A DNA stretch of 64,000 nt from Mesorhizobium sp. INR15. GTDB taxonomy: Bacteria > Pseudomonadota > Alphaproteobacteria > Rhizobiales > Rhizobiaceae. The notes under the pieces were generated by a model that did not search any database, had not been told where the DNA came from, and was given only the letters and a program-made list of their open reading frames with translations. Positions 9,059 to 18,059 of this stretch are shown here, piece by piece. How positions within the stretch are numbered: position 1 is the first letter of the stretch; every line of letters begins with the position of its first letter. The stretch covers positions 682,001 to 746,000 of the forward strand of contig NZ_CP045496.1 in NCBI RefSeq assembly GCF_015500075.1, given 5' to 3'. The position numbers were made by a program, and so were the translations under genes.

Positions 9059-10267
9059 ATGCATAAGCGCGTCGTCATCACCGGCATGGGCGGCATTTGC
9101 GGGCTCGGCACCAATGCGCCCGCGATCTGGAACGAGATGCGTGCCGGGCGCTCGGCCATTGGCCCGATCACCAGTCCGCAATTGCATGACCTGAAGGTCA
9201 AGGTCGGCTGCGAAATCAAGGAATTGCCGGAGCACGGCATCGAGCGCAAGCAGTTGGTGTCGATGGACCGCTTCAGTCTGCTGGCGACGATCGCCGCGCG
9301 CGAGGCCATGCGGCAGTCCGGCTTGACCTCGACTGAAGCCAATACTTACCGGATGGGCACCGTCGTCGGCGTCGGCGTCTGCGGCTGGGAAGCGATCGAG
9401 GAAAATTACCGGGCTATCCTGATCGATGGCAAGAACCGCGCCGGTATCTTCACCGTGCCGAAGGTCATGCCTAGCGCCGCCTCGGGGCAGGTCAGCATGA
9501 GTCTCGGCCTGCGCGGGCCGGTTTTCGGCGTCACCTCCGCCTGCTCATCATCCAATCACGCCATTGCCTCGGCCGTCGACCAGATCAGGCTCGGCCGCGC
9601 CGATGTCATGGTCGCCGGCGGCACCGACGCGCCGCTGGTATGGGGCATCCTGAAGGGCTGGGAAGCGCTGCGGGTACTTGCTCCCGACACGTGCAGGCCA
9701 TTTTCGGCCGACCGCCAGGGCCTGTCGCTTGGCGAAGGCGCCGGCATGGCCGTGCTGGAAACCTATGAACATGCGATGGCGCGCGGCGCCACCATCCTCG
9801 CCGAAATCGCCGGCGCCGGCCTGTCCGCCGACGCGTCCGACATTGTCGCACCGACGGTCGAGGGGCCAACGGCCGCCATGCGCGCCTGCCTCGCCGATGC
9901 CGGGCTCAATCCTGAAGATGTCGATTATCTCAACGCGCATGGCACCGGCACCAAGGCCAACGACATGATCGAGACGGCCGCGATCAAGCGCGTCTTTGGG
10001 GACCACGCCTACAAGCTTTCAGTGTCGTCGACCAAATCGATGCATGCGCATTGCCTGGGCGCCTCGGGCGCACTGGAGATGATCGCCTGTGTCATGGCGA
10101 TCCGCGAAGGCCTCGTGCCGCCAACCGCCAATTTCCGTGAACCCGACCCCGATTGCGACCTCGACGTGACGCCGAACGTGGCGCGCGAGCGCAAGGTGCG
10201 CGCCGCGATCAGCAATGGTTTCGCTTTTGGGGGCACCAATGCGGTGCTGGCCTTCAAGGCGGTCTGA
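9059..10267 (+). CDS. NodE-like beta-ketoacyl-ACP synthase
   Basis: A 402-residue KAS II-type condensing enzyme. Catalytic Cys162 (VTSACSSSNHA), His294 (LNAHGTGT) and His331 (SMHAHCLGASGA), with Lys326, are all present. Stretches such as RKQLVSMDRFSLLA, ALRVLAPDTCRPFSADR and CDLDVTPNV match NodE of rhizobia. NodE elongates the acyl chains carried by NodF. Here the partner is the NodF-like protein immediately upstream. It could take part in membrane or lipid-A fatty acid synthesis, but the acpXL-fabZ-fabF genes of the very-long-chain pathway are absent nearby. Confidence 0.88.
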   Translation: MHKRVVITGMGGICGLGTNAPAIWNEMRAGRSAIGPITSPQLHDLKVKVGCEIKELPEHGIERKQLVSMDRFSLLATIAAREAMRQSGLTSTEANTYRMGTVVGVGVCGWEAIEENYRAILIDGKNRAGIFTVPKVMPSAASGQVSMSLGLRGPVFGVTSACSSSNHAIASAVDQIRLGRADVMVAGGTDAPLVWGILKGWEALRVLAPDTCRPFSADRQGLSLGEGAGMAVLETYEHAMARGATILAEIAGAGLSADASDIVAPTVEGPTAAMRACLADAGLNPEDVDYLNAHGTGTKANDMIETAAIKRVFGDHAYKLSVSSTKSMHAHCLGASGALEMIACVMAIREGLVPPTANFREPDPDCDLDVTPNVARERKVRAAISNGFAFGGTNAVLAFKAV

Positions 10268-10427
10268 TTTCCGGTTTTCTGCTTCCAGGGCTTGCGATGC
10301 CGGTTGACTGTGCGTGCACAGCGAAACTGTCGCCGCCATATTGATCATGTCCGGCCGCACGCCTAGTTCTTGATCGACCCGCCAAGACCGCGCCTTTAGG
10401 CGCCTATCCCCATTTCAGGAGCTTTCG

Positions 10428-11132
10428 ATGACCGATCTGTCCGCATTTCCGATCGCGACACGCTGGCCGGCCAGCCATCCCGAGCGCATCCAGCTCTATT
10501 CGGCGCCGACGCCGAATGGCGTCAAGGTGTCGATCATGCTGGAGGAACTCGGCCTTCCCTACGAGGCGCACTACGTGAACATCGGCAAGAACGAGAGCTG
10601 GACGCCGGAATTCCTGTCTCTCAACCCCAACGGCAAGATTCCGGCGATCATCGATCCCAACGGTCCGGACGGCAAGCCGATCGCCTTGTTCGAATCCGGC
10701 GCGATCCTGCTCTACCTCTCCGACAAGACCGGCAAGCTCGTGCCAGCCGATCCGACGCTGCGCTATGAGACTATCCAGTGGGTGTTCTTCCAGATGGCTT
10801 CGGTCGGACCGATGTTCGGCCAGGTCGGCTTCTTCCACAAATTCGCCGGCCGCGAGATCGCCGACAAGCGTCCGCTGGAGCGCTACCGCGACGAATCGCG
10901 GCGGCTGATCGGCGTCATGGACGAGCGGCTGAAAGGCCGCAAATGGATCATGGGCAAGGACTACACGATCGCCGACATCTCACTGCTCGGCTGGGTGCGC
11001 AACCTCATCGGTTTCTATGAGGCGCGGGAACTGGTCGGCTTCGACGATTTCGCCAATGTAGCGGCATGGCTGGAACGCGGGCTTGCGAGACCGGCGGTTC
11101 AGAGTGGCCTGACCATCCCCGGACGAGCCTGA
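10428..11132 (+). CDS. glutathione S-transferase / disulfide-bond oxidoreductase (YfcG/YghU-like)
   Basis: A 234-residue GST. The N-terminal thioredoxin domain begins IQLYSAPTPNGVKVSIMLEELGLPYEAHYV, with the glutathione-binding NPNGKIPAIIDPNGPDGKPIALFESGAIL segment. The C-terminal helical domain has MGKDYTIADISLLGWVRN. This arrangement (TPNGxKV/ISIMLEE) is that of the Nu-class YfcG/YghU/Ure2-like group, which reduces disulfides and peroxides using two bound glutathiones. The ribosome site AGGAGC lies just upstream. It stands alone, 160 nt after the ketosynthase. Confidence 0.9.
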   Translation: MTDLSAFPIATRWPASHPERIQLYSAPTPNGVKVSIMLEELGLPYEAHYVNIGKNESWTPEFLSLNPNGKIPAIIDPNGPDGKPIALFESGAILLYLSDKTGKLVPADPTLRYETIQWVFFQMASVGPMFGQVGFFHKFAGREIADKRPLERYRDESRRLIGVMDERLKGRKWIMGKDYTIADISLLGWVRNLIGFYEARELVGFDDFANVAAWLERGLARPAVQSGLTIPGRA

Positions 11133-11141
11133 GGCTCGTCC
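11121..11141 (+). terminator. strong hairpin centred on the gst stop codon
   Basis: A perfect 9-bp stem, GGACGAGCC / GGCTCGTCC, has a 3-nt loop that is exactly the TGA stop codon of the glutathione S-transferase gene (11130-11132). No T run follows, so it may be a weak or Rho-assisted terminator, or an mRNA-stabilising 3' end. It also lies between two convergent genes. Confidence 0.4.
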
Positions 11142-11163
11142 ACAGCGCTTCGGGGACGCACCC

Positions 11164-11508
11164 CTATTTCGCCTTGGCCTTGGCTTTCGAACCGCTTCTG
11201 CCCATGACGGACGCGGCGAGTGATGCCGCACCCCTGGCAGCCACGACAACAGCGCCTGCCGCCACATTGGCTGTCGCCTTGGCGGTGCGCATGGCGCTGC
11301 CCGCGATCGAACTGTCGCCGCTCGGGGCTTTCGTCGGCTTGGTGGTTTTGGCCGCGGACTTGGCGGCGGTCGGTAAAACCTTCTTCGGTGCCGCCTTGCC
11401 AAAGGCCGGCTTCGCCGCATCCTTGGACCGTTCGGCGACGGCCGGACCAGCGCCGGCCTTCGATTGAGTTGCCTTGCTCTTGGCGGGCTTTCTTGCCTTG
11501 GGTGCCAT
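11164..11508 (-). CDS. lysine/alanine-rich histone H1-like small protein
   Basis: ATG at 11508 (MAPKARKPAKSKATQSKAGAG) gives 114 residues; a TTG three codons upstream is possible. Composition is dominated by Lys, Ala, Ser and Pro, with AAPKK, TKPTKAP and a final SGSKAKAKAK, like bacterial H1-type DNA-binding tails. A short hydrophobic alanine/valine stretch (NVAAGAVVVAARGAASLAASV, near residues 82-102) is unusual for a histone-like protein and might be a weak membrane segment. Function unassigned. It is convergent with the glutathione S-transferase gene. Confidence 0.6.
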   Translation of the reverse strand: MAPKARKPAKSKATQSKAGAGPAVAERSKDAAKPAFGKAAPKKVLPTAAKSAAKTTKPTKAPSGDSSIAGSAMRTAKATANVAAGAVVVAARGAASLAASVMGRSGSKAKAKAK

Positions 11509-11590
11509 CGGGCGCAATCCTTCGCGTTGGGCAGAATTGCCGTGTGCCCGATAACGACTTGAAAGTCTTAAGGTTCCCCTCGAAGATTCC

Positions 11591-12217
11591 TTACAATCCA
11601 GCGGGTTCGCCGATCACCAGATCCGCCGAACGCCGTCGTCCCAACACGCGGTCGATATTCGGCATGTCATTGGATGCGATCCAGGCACGGGCATCCTCAT
11701 CGGAACGGCCATGGCCGCGCCACCGATCCAGCAGCCGGCGTTCGAGTTCGGCCCGCGAGACATCAACGAAGATCGAGAAGTCGAACAGCGGCGCCAGCCG
11801 CGACCAGGGCTCCTCGTCGAGCAGCAGATAGTTGCCTTCGATCAGGATGAACTTGGTCTCGGCGGAGACGATCGACGCGGCGGCGCGCGACAGTTCCATG
11901 CCGCGATCGAAGACCGGGATGGCAATATCGGGCTCGCCGGCGCGGATGCGCTTCAGCAAGGTTTCGAAGCCGGCAAAGTCAAAGGTTTCGGGCGCGCCCT
12001 TTCGCGCCCGCAAGCCACGGTGATTGAGCACGATGTCGTCATAGTGAAAACCGTCCATCGGCACGACTTCCGACGCGCCTTCCGGCAGCAGGTCATGCAG
12101 TCCGCCCGACAGTGTTGATTTGCCGGCGCCAGGCGGACCGGCGATGGCGACAATGAAGCGCTGAGCCTTGCCGGCACGCTTGAAGATGGTGGCGGCGAGA
12201 TGGGCGATTTCTGACAT
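11591..12217 (-). CDS. P-loop nucleoside/sugar kinase-like protein (PanK/uridine kinase fold, FrcK-like)
   Basis: A 208-residue kinase with Walker A GPPGAGKS at residues 27-34, MDGFHYDD (catalytic Asp in the phosphoribulokinase/uridine kinase/PanK superfamily), and ILIEGNYLLLDEEPWS as the second strand-loop. The lid-like segment ERRLLDRWRGHGRS carries the arginines. Rhizobial relatives include FrcK of the fructose ABC-transporter operon, which has the same fold and length. No transporter genes are adjacent here, so the substrate cannot be deduced. Confidence 0.8.
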   Translation of the reverse strand: MSEIAHLAATIFKRAGKAQRFIVAIAGPPGAGKSTLSGGLHDLLPEGASEVVPMDGFHYDDIVLNHRGLRARKGAPETFDFAGFETLLKRIRAGEPDIAIPVFDRGMELSRAAASIVSAETKFILIEGNYLLLDEEPWSRLAPLFDFSIFVDVSRAELERRLLDRWRGHGRSDEDARAWIASNDMPNIDRVLGRRRSADLVIGEPAGL

Positions 12218-12296
12218 GGGAAGCCTTCAACTGTTCCGCGCGATGATTTCCCGCATCTTGTCGACAGTTCGCGGAAATTTCAAATGTGGCGCCGCC

Positions 12297-13403
12297 CTAC
12301 CGTGCGATGGATTCGCCGAGCCGCAGGAAATCAGTGTCGAACGGAATGTCCCGCGCCGATCCGTCGGTGAAGCCAAGGCGCATGCGGCCCTGTGACGTCG
12401 CGATATCGCGCGGCGGTTCGCCGCCGGACAACGGCACGGTGCCAATGACATGGCGGAAGGAGAGACTTTGGCCTTCCGCGAGATCAAAGGCCGTTGCCAG
12501 CCCTTCGCGCTTCAGCCAGTTGTCACCGAGCGACGCGGCGTGGCCAAGCGCCGTGCGTCCATCCTCGATGCCGAGAACGCCGCGATGGCGCCCGTTCCAC
12601 GGCGCATAGTCGCGGCCGCCATTGCTGAACCACAGCATGGTGACCGGCAGTTCCGCCGGGTTCTTCAGCACCAGCACAAGATCGTCTTCCGCCTCGCGCG
12701 CAATCGCGGTCCAGCCAGGCCCGCTGTGGTCGGCTTCGACCAGAGTGAGGAAATCCTCGCGCTGGTGATCCATGCGGTAGCTTGTCAGGTCGACCACGCC
12801 GCCATCGGCGGCTGGAAACCGCGTGAGATCGGCGGCACGAGCCGGATAGGCGAACATGAAGCGGCCGCGCGTGGGATCGGGCTCAAGCGGAAGCTCAGGG
12901 GTCGCTGCAAAGCGCTTCGGCGAGAAGGCCAGCCTGCCGCCGTTCTTCATCGCCGTCATCGGATGATGGGCGACCGAAATTGCGCCGGAGCCGCCGGAAA
13001 ACACATGTTCCTGGTAGAGAAAAGGATGGCCGTCTCGCAAGCTCAGGATCTTGTAGACGGAAGCGCCCATCACCTTGCGGCGCAGCTGGAAGGTGGCGCG
13101 CCAGCCGTCGGCCGTTGCAGCGCTTTCGACGACATCCCAGGCGCTGTTGGCCGGCCAGCCGTGCAAGGGCGCTTCTTCGACATCGCTGCGCGAGAACGGC
13201 GCGCAGAGGAAATCGCCGGATAGACGAACCGTGCCCTCGGGCAGGTCTCGCGGCAATGTCTCGCGCGGCTCGTCGAGCCACGGCGCGCGATGCAGCGGTT
13301 TCAGCCGACGCCCGTCGGCGTCGACCACCATGTCGGAGATATGGCCGACCGTGAGATCGAGCGAGACCGAAATGCCCTGAGCCTTGATCGTGCTGGTATC
13401 CAT
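12297..13403 (-). CDS. galactose-mutarotase-fold (aldose epimerase-like) protein
   Basis: ATG at 13403 (MDTSTIKAQGISVSLDLTVGH) gives 368 residues. The protein looks all-beta, with segments like LRDGHPFLYQEHVFSGGSGAISVAHHPMTAM and TMLWFSNGGRDYAPWNGRHRGVLGIED that suit the mutarotase/aldose 1-epimerase fold. HHPM and the acidic GIED region would be near the active site. No sugar specificity can be given. It lies 79 nt upstream of the kinase gene in the same orientation and may form a two-gene sugar-metabolism unit with it. Confidence 0.6.
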   Translation of the reverse strand: MDTSTIKAQGISVSLDLTVGHISDMVVDADGRRLKPLHRAPWLDEPRETLPRDLPEGTVRLSGDFLCAPFSRSDVEEAPLHGWPANSAWDVVESAATADGWRATFQLRRKVMGASVYKILSLRDGHPFLYQEHVFSGGSGAISVAHHPMTAMKNGGRLAFSPKRFAATPELPLEPDPTRGRFMFAYPARAADLTRFPAADGGVVDLTSYRMDHQREDFLTLVEADHSGPGWTAIAREAEDDLVLVLKNPAELPVTMLWFSNGGRDYAPWNGRHRGVLGIEDGRTALGHAASLGDNWLKREGLATAFDLAEGQSLSFRHVIGTVPLSGGEPPRDIATSQGRMRLGFTDGSARDIPFDTDFLRLGESIAR

Positions 13404-13520
13404 TGCGCTCTCACCGATTCGAATTGCGCAAAGAGAGCCCTTCGACGCCGGGTGCGCAAGCATGGCAACCGGCATTTCGCATCAGGCGGCGATCCTGCCT
13501 CTTCGGGCGCCGACCACCAC

Positions 13521-15335
13521 CTACTGGCGCTTGTATTCCCGCACCGGCGACTTTGTGCCGTCGGTGTAGGTAACCTGCACCGACATCGACTTCACGCTGT
13601 TGGCGACCTTGAAATAGGGCTGGTAGTTGTCGGGGATGGCATAGGGGTCCTTGGCATTGCAGGGCGGCATATCGAGCGACTTGTCGAGCGCGGCGCTGTT
13701 CAGGCTGTAGCGGACATCCTTGATGGCGCAGCGGTAGGACAACATCTGGGTGAAATAGACCAGGCCATGATTGCCGCTTGCGTCGAAGGCGATCCACGAC
13801 GTCCAGAACTGGTCGAGCACCTGCTTCGAGCCTTGCTGAAGGGCGGCGTCCGGATCGAAGCGGATATCGAACGGACCCGTCTCGCGACCTCTGATATCGA
13901 GATATTTGACCGAGATGACCCCAGCCACCGTGCTGTCCGGCACCTCGAAGCTTGGATTGGGCATCGGCTTGCCCGTGGTCTGGTCGTTGAGCGCCAGGAA
14001 GCCGGTGTCGGTGAATGGGCCGGTGCCGCCCATGCGCCAGGAAATGCCGGTGGCCGGTTCAGGAATGGAGATGGTCATCGACCACCCCTGGTTCGAGCGC
14101 ATCGGCGTCAGCGTCGGGATGAAGCGGGCGGGATCAAGCACATCGCCAAGCGCTGCCAGCCGGCTGCGGCCGCGGTCCAGCCAGTCGGCGAGTTGCGTCT
14201 GGTCAACGAAGTATTTCAGCAGCCCGCCATCTTTCTCGTAAGACAGGAACTTCGTCAGCGCCTTGGCTTCGCTGCGCTTGTCGGACAGCGCCTGAAAACC
14301 GAGACGGTCCTCCGAAAACTCCTGCGACAGCAGGAAATAGGCCGGCGCGAAATCCGGATTGGCTGATATGAAGGCGTTGAGCTTGTCGAGACGCTGGGCG
14401 TCGTCGAACTGCAAGGCATGGACCAGCTTGATCGACAGCGCCTTGCCCTTGTCGGCAAGCGTGCCGAACACTTCGCGTGCGCCGGCCTTGCCGTCCTGCA
14501 CCCTGAGCAGCGTAGCAAAGCGGGTGTATGGATCGATGGCGTCGACATCCAAGGCAGCAAAGGCCAGGTAAGAGCGCCGTGCATTGAGCATGTCGCCGGA
14601 CAGTTCGTAGACGCGGGCATTGTGGTAGAACTCGTCAGGCCGCTTCGGCTCGGCGATCGCGCCGCCTTGCGCGGCGAGTGCGGCAAACCCCTTGGCGATG
14701 GTGTCGATCGAGGCGGCAATCCGCTCGGTCGTCGCCTGCAGCTTTTCCGTTTGTGCCTGCTGTTGCGCCTGGCCGGCGGCCAGCGTCTCGGCCTGTTTCT
14801 TCACCTCTTCCGTGGCCTTCTGCACCTGCGCCGTCCGCTGCGCCTGCTGCTGCTGTGCCGATGCGATCTCCTGCGTCTTTTTCGCCACCGTGTCGGTGGA
14901 CTGCTTGACCCGTTCGACCGTCTTTTGCGTCTCGGTGACGGTCTGCTCGATCTTGGCCACCTTGGCCGAAACGATGCCGATCGATTGCTGTAGCTCGGCC
15001 ACGGCAGGCACCAGGCCGGCGATCACGCCGTTCTGGGAATTGGTGTCTTTCTGGACAGCATAGACACCCCCGGCGACGGCCGCCGCACTGGTGGCGAACA
15101 CCAGCGCCGGCAGCGCCTTGGCGGCCAGCACCAGCCTAAGCACGATGGCAATGGCGATGATCAGCGCGGCAACCGAGGCGACCAGCGCGATATAGGCGGC
15201 GAAGGGCGCCAGCGGATTGAGAATGTCGGAAACGGCGCCGCCGACAAAGGCGATGCTGCCGGCCCATTTGCCGGTGCGGCTGAGCGATGCCTTGATAAGC
15301 GATGGCGCAACGCCACCAGCCCCGATGCCCGTCAT
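13521..15335 (-). CDS. large membrane-anchored coiled-coil protein of unknown function
   Basis: Start at the ATG at 15335 behind a GGGGGGA ribosome site; 604 residues. Two hydrophobic segments lie near residues 38-70 and 75-95. A long coiled coil rich in Gln, Thr and Lys follows (about 110-235, KAxxxVKKQAETLAAGQAQQQAQ), then a helical TPR-like region (240-400, ARVYELSGDMLNARRSYLAFAALD) and a beta-rich C-terminal domain with two or three cysteines (YRCAIKDV, DMPPCNAKDP). I know no named family. The layout suggests a periplasmic or envelope protein anchored by its N terminus. Confidence 0.75.
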   Translation of the reverse strand: MTGIGAGGVAPSLIKASLSRTGKWAGSIAFVGGAVSDILNPLAPFAAYIALVASVAALIIAIAIVLRLVLAAKALPALVFATSAAAVAGGVYAVQKDTNSQNGVIAGLVPAVAELQQSIGIVSAKVAKIEQTVTETQKTVERVKQSTDTVAKKTQEIASAQQQQAQRTAQVQKATEEVKKQAETLAAGQAQQQAQTEKLQATTERIAASIDTIAKGFAALAAQGGAIAEPKRPDEFYHNARVYELSGDMLNARRSYLAFAALDVDAIDPYTRFATLLRVQDGKAGAREVFGTLADKGKALSIKLVHALQFDDAQRLDKLNAFISANPDFAPAYFLLSQEFSEDRLGFQALSDKRSEAKALTKFLSYEKDGGLLKYFVDQTQLADWLDRGRSRLAALGDVLDPARFIPTLTPMRSNQGWSMTISIPEPATGISWRMGGTGPFTDTGFLALNDQTTGKPMPNPSFEVPDSTVAGVISVKYLDIRGRETGPFDIRFDPDAALQQGSKQVLDQFWTSWIAFDASGNHGLVYFTQMLSYRCAIKDVRYSLNSAALDKSLDMPPCNAKDPYAIPDNYQPYFKVANSVKSMSVQVTYTDGTKSPVREYKRQ

Positions 15336-15510
15336 TGCAAGTCCCCCCAAGCCAGCAATACCACGCCCCTTCCCACAGGAAACGCGGCTTTGGCAAGAAA
15401 AGCCAGGAAACAGGCGATTTCGCGGCGGCCAATCGAGCCCGCGACAGCCGGTCAGGAGCGGCCTGCCGGCTTGGAATGCGATTGCGTTGCGAAAAGGCTG
15501 GGGCTAAGCG

Positions 15511-16485
15511 GTGTTAACCAAATGGACGCAGCAATCGGGTTACGTTAGCTTCGTCTCATCTCAGCAACAGCGTTCCAGAACTGACTTGCCCTTGTCCAGA
15601 CTGCATCCCCTTCAGCTCATCCAGAGATTTTTCGTGGCATTCAGCCTGGCTGTGCTTGTGGCCGGTTGCACGACCACGACGCCGCCGGATGCGGTGCTGG
15701 CGGTGCCGGCGCCACCTCAGAAATACGCGGCCATCGTTGTCGACGCCAAGACCGGCAAGCAGCTGTTCGAGGTCAACTCGACGGCGCAACGCTACCCGGC
15801 CTCGCTGACCAAGATGATGACGCTCTATCTGCTGTTCGAGGCGCTGGACTCCGGCCGCGTCACCAAGACGACACAAATTCCGGTATCGGATCACGCTGCT
15901 TCGCAGCCGCCGACAAAGATGCGGTTCCGGCGCGGCGAATCCATTGACGCCGATTCGGCGATACGCGCCATCGTCGTCAAATCTGCCAATGACGTGGCGG
16001 TGGCGGTTGGCGAATATCTCGGCGGCAGCGAAGACGCCTTCGCCGGCATGATGACCGCCAAGGCGCGCCAGCTCGGCATGAACAGCACCGTGTTCCGCAA
16101 TGCGTCCGGCCTGCCCGACGACGACCAGCACACCAGCGCGCGCGACATGGCGGTGCTGGGCATGGCGCTGCATTCGCGCTTCCCGCAGCAGTTCCACTAT
16201 TTCTCCGAAAGCGACTTCATGTTCCGCGGCAAGCTGGTGCGCGGCCACAACGACATGCTTGGCCGCGTGCGCGGCGTCGACGGCATCAAGACCGGCTATA
16301 TCAAGGCATCCGGCTTCAACATCGTCACCTCCTACGACGCCGACGGCCGCCAACTGGTGGTGGTGGTGATGGGTGCCGACAGCGCCCGCCAGCGCAACGA
16401 CCATGTCGAGGCACTGATCCAGCGCAGCCTGTCGCCGACAATGGATGCGGCCAAGACGAGACTGATGTTCGCCGAACAGCAGTAA
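15511..16485 (+). CDS. penicillin-binding D-alanyl-D-alanine carboxypeptidase, lipoprotein-type signal
   Basis: A 324-residue serine peptidase S11. Active-site motifs: SLTK (S98-K101), SAN in VVKSANDVAVAVGEYL, and KTG in GVDGIKTGYIKASG. These enzymes trim the terminal D-Ala of peptidoglycan pentapeptides. An N-terminal hydrophobic stretch ends in LVAGC (Cys53 in this numbering), a lipobox, so it is probably a lipoprotein instead of the usual tail-anchored PBP5 type, and it lacks the long C-terminal domain. The first start is GTG at 15511; a start further in is equally possible because the first 40 residues are not signal-like. Confidence 0.92.
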   Translation: MLTKWTQQSGYVSFVSSQQQRSRTDLPLSRLHPLQLIQRFFVAFSLAVLVAGCTTTTPPDAVLAVPAPPQKYAAIVVDAKTGKQLFEVNSTAQRYPASLTKMMTLYLLFEALDSGRVTKTTQIPVSDHAASQPPTKMRFRRGESIDADSAIRAIVVKSANDVAVAVGEYLGGSEDAFAGMMTAKARQLGMNSTVFRNASGLPDDDQHTSARDMAVLGMALHSRFPQQFHYFSESDFMFRGKLVRGHNDMLGRVRGVDGIKTGYIKASGFNIVTSYDADGRQLVVVVMGADSARQRNDHVEALIQRSLSPTMDAAKTRLMFAEQQ

Positions 16486-16688
16486 TTCGCGCCTCGGCCA
16501 ATCCCATATGTCCCTAATGGTCCGTTGCCCTGAACCTGCTAAAGCCAGGAAAGCCCCGCAGCCGGCTATTGTCTTGCGGCTGTCACGCAATCGTGCGGAA
16601 GACATGGCATAGGCTGCGAAATCCGACAGTGGATATGCCACGCCGCATTGGCGTATCGTCCTTCGCAGCGACCGCAGGAGCCCGTTTC

Positions 16689-17612
16689 ATGAGCACCGTC
16701 CCCAAGCCATCAGACCAGGCCGCCCCAGCCAACCAGAACGACAGCGGCGGCGAATATTTCGAGGCGCCGACCACGCAGGAGGACCTGCATGAGGTTTCGG
16801 ACGAGCATTTCGACACCCCTGAAGTGCCTGATTCCGATCCGTCAGGCCCTGGAGGGTCGCGGGCAAAACCAAAGAAGAAACCGTCGGCGATATCAGGCAG
16901 GAAGTTCCGCAAGCGCGACCTGGTGCGGATCGACGACCTGCGGCCTAGCCTCGGCGACCGTATCCGCTCCGATCATCCGGACCTGCCATCTGGCGCCCGC
17001 ATCAGCCGCGAGGAGCTCGGCCGCTACCGCATGCGCTACATGGAGGAGCTGCTGCAGCAGGAGCACGGCGAATTCTCCGAGCTGGACCGTCAGGTGGTGG
17101 AATCGATCGCCAGGCAGGACACGATTTCTGAAAACTCGGAAGAGGAGTTCGAGGAGCACCGCTCCTTCGCCGACCGCGTCTCCGACAATATGGCGTCCTT
17201 CGGCGGCAGCTGGTGGTTCCTGATCTCGTTCGGCAGCGTGCTGCTGGTTTGGATCGGCATCAATCTGATCGCGGGCATGGCGGGCGCCTTCGACCCCTAC
17301 CCCTTCATCCTGCTCAACCTGTTGCTCTCCTGCATCGCCGCCATCCAGGCGCCGATCATCATGATGAGCCAGAGACGCACGGAAGCCAAGGACCGCCTGC
17401 GCTCCTTCAACGACTACCGGGTCAACCTGAAGGCCGAGCTGGAAGTGCGGCACTTGCACGAAAAACTCGACTACCTCATCTCGCGCCAGTGGACGCGGCT
17501 GGCGGAAATGCAGCAGATGCAGCTCGACGCCATGCACGAGCTGACCGGCGCCAAGCAGCCGAAACGAGCCACGCACCGGCGGCGGACGACGAGGAAAGAG
17601 GCTGGACAATAG
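16689..17612 (+). CDS. DUF1003 membrane protein
   Basis: Start at ATG 16689, preceded by GCAGGAG; 307 residues. The acidic, proline-rich N terminus (1-70) is followed by a basic linker, then DUF1003 (about 165-270): HRSFADRVSDNMASFGGSWWFL, two transmembrane helices (near 177-199 and 209-232), PIIMMSQRRTEAKDRLRSFNDYRVNLKAELEVRHLHEKLDYL, and a basic tail. DUF1003 proteins are common in alphaproteobacteria and have no settled function; a relation to cation channels has been suggested only by topology. Confidence 0.9.
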   Translation: MSTVPKPSDQAAPANQNDSGGEYFEAPTTQEDLHEVSDEHFDTPEVPDSDPSGPGGSRAKPKKKPSAISGRKFRKRDLVRIDDLRPSLGDRIRSDHPDLPSGARISREELGRYRMRYMEELLQQEHGEFSELDRQVVESIARQDTISENSEEEFEEHRSFADRVSDNMASFGGSWWFLISFGSVLLVWIGINLIAGMAGAFDPYPFILLNLLLSCIAAIQAPIIMMSQRRTEAKDRLRSFNDYRVNLKAELEVRHLHEKLDYLISRQWTRLAEMQQMQLDAMHELTGAKQPKRATHRRRTTRKEAGQ

Positions 17613-17638
17613 ACGCGCCGGCACCGATTTCGGCGGCC

Positions 17639-17821
17639 TCAGGCCGACGCCGTGCCATTCTCGCGGCGCACATCGGAAGGCGCCACGCCGTAGCGCCTGC
17701 GGAAGGTGCGGTTGAAATAGGAGATATCACCGAAGCCGACTTGAAAGGCGGTGGCGCCGATCGAACGCAAAGTCGCGTCGCAACCGCAGCTTTCGCGCGT
17801 ACTCGGCTGGGTGACGGGCAT
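17639..17821 (-). pseudogene. C-terminal remnant of an AraC-family regulator
   Basis: About 60 codons encode the second helix-turn-helix of an AraC/XylS protein: ATLRSIGATAFQVGFGDISYFNRTFRRRYGVAPSDVRRE. The frame is closed by a stop just upstream, and no first HTH or sensor domain is present. It lies between the DUF1003 gene and the tRNA-Arg gene and is most likely a relic, possibly of a regulator truncated by past integration at the tRNA. Confidence 0.75.
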
Positions 17822-17982
17822 GATGGACCGTCATGGATACGCCGGTCGGGTGTTGACGCCGCGTCCTGACTTCGTTTTCGCACAAGGCGCCACTTGCCCG
17901 TTGAAGCGCGCGGCGGCTTCCGCTAAGAAGCCGTGACTGGCCGGTTCACCGGCTGGCCGTTTTCCGGGTTTCGATCCTGAAA

Positions 17983-18029
<47 letters not shown>

Positions 18030-18059
<30 letters not shown>

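Noticed and set aside
13290..14366. 358-codon plus-strand frame
   Set aside because: It lies antisense to the coiled-coil membrane protein and the epimerase-like gene; composition is Arg/His/Gly-rich shadow without a ribosome site.
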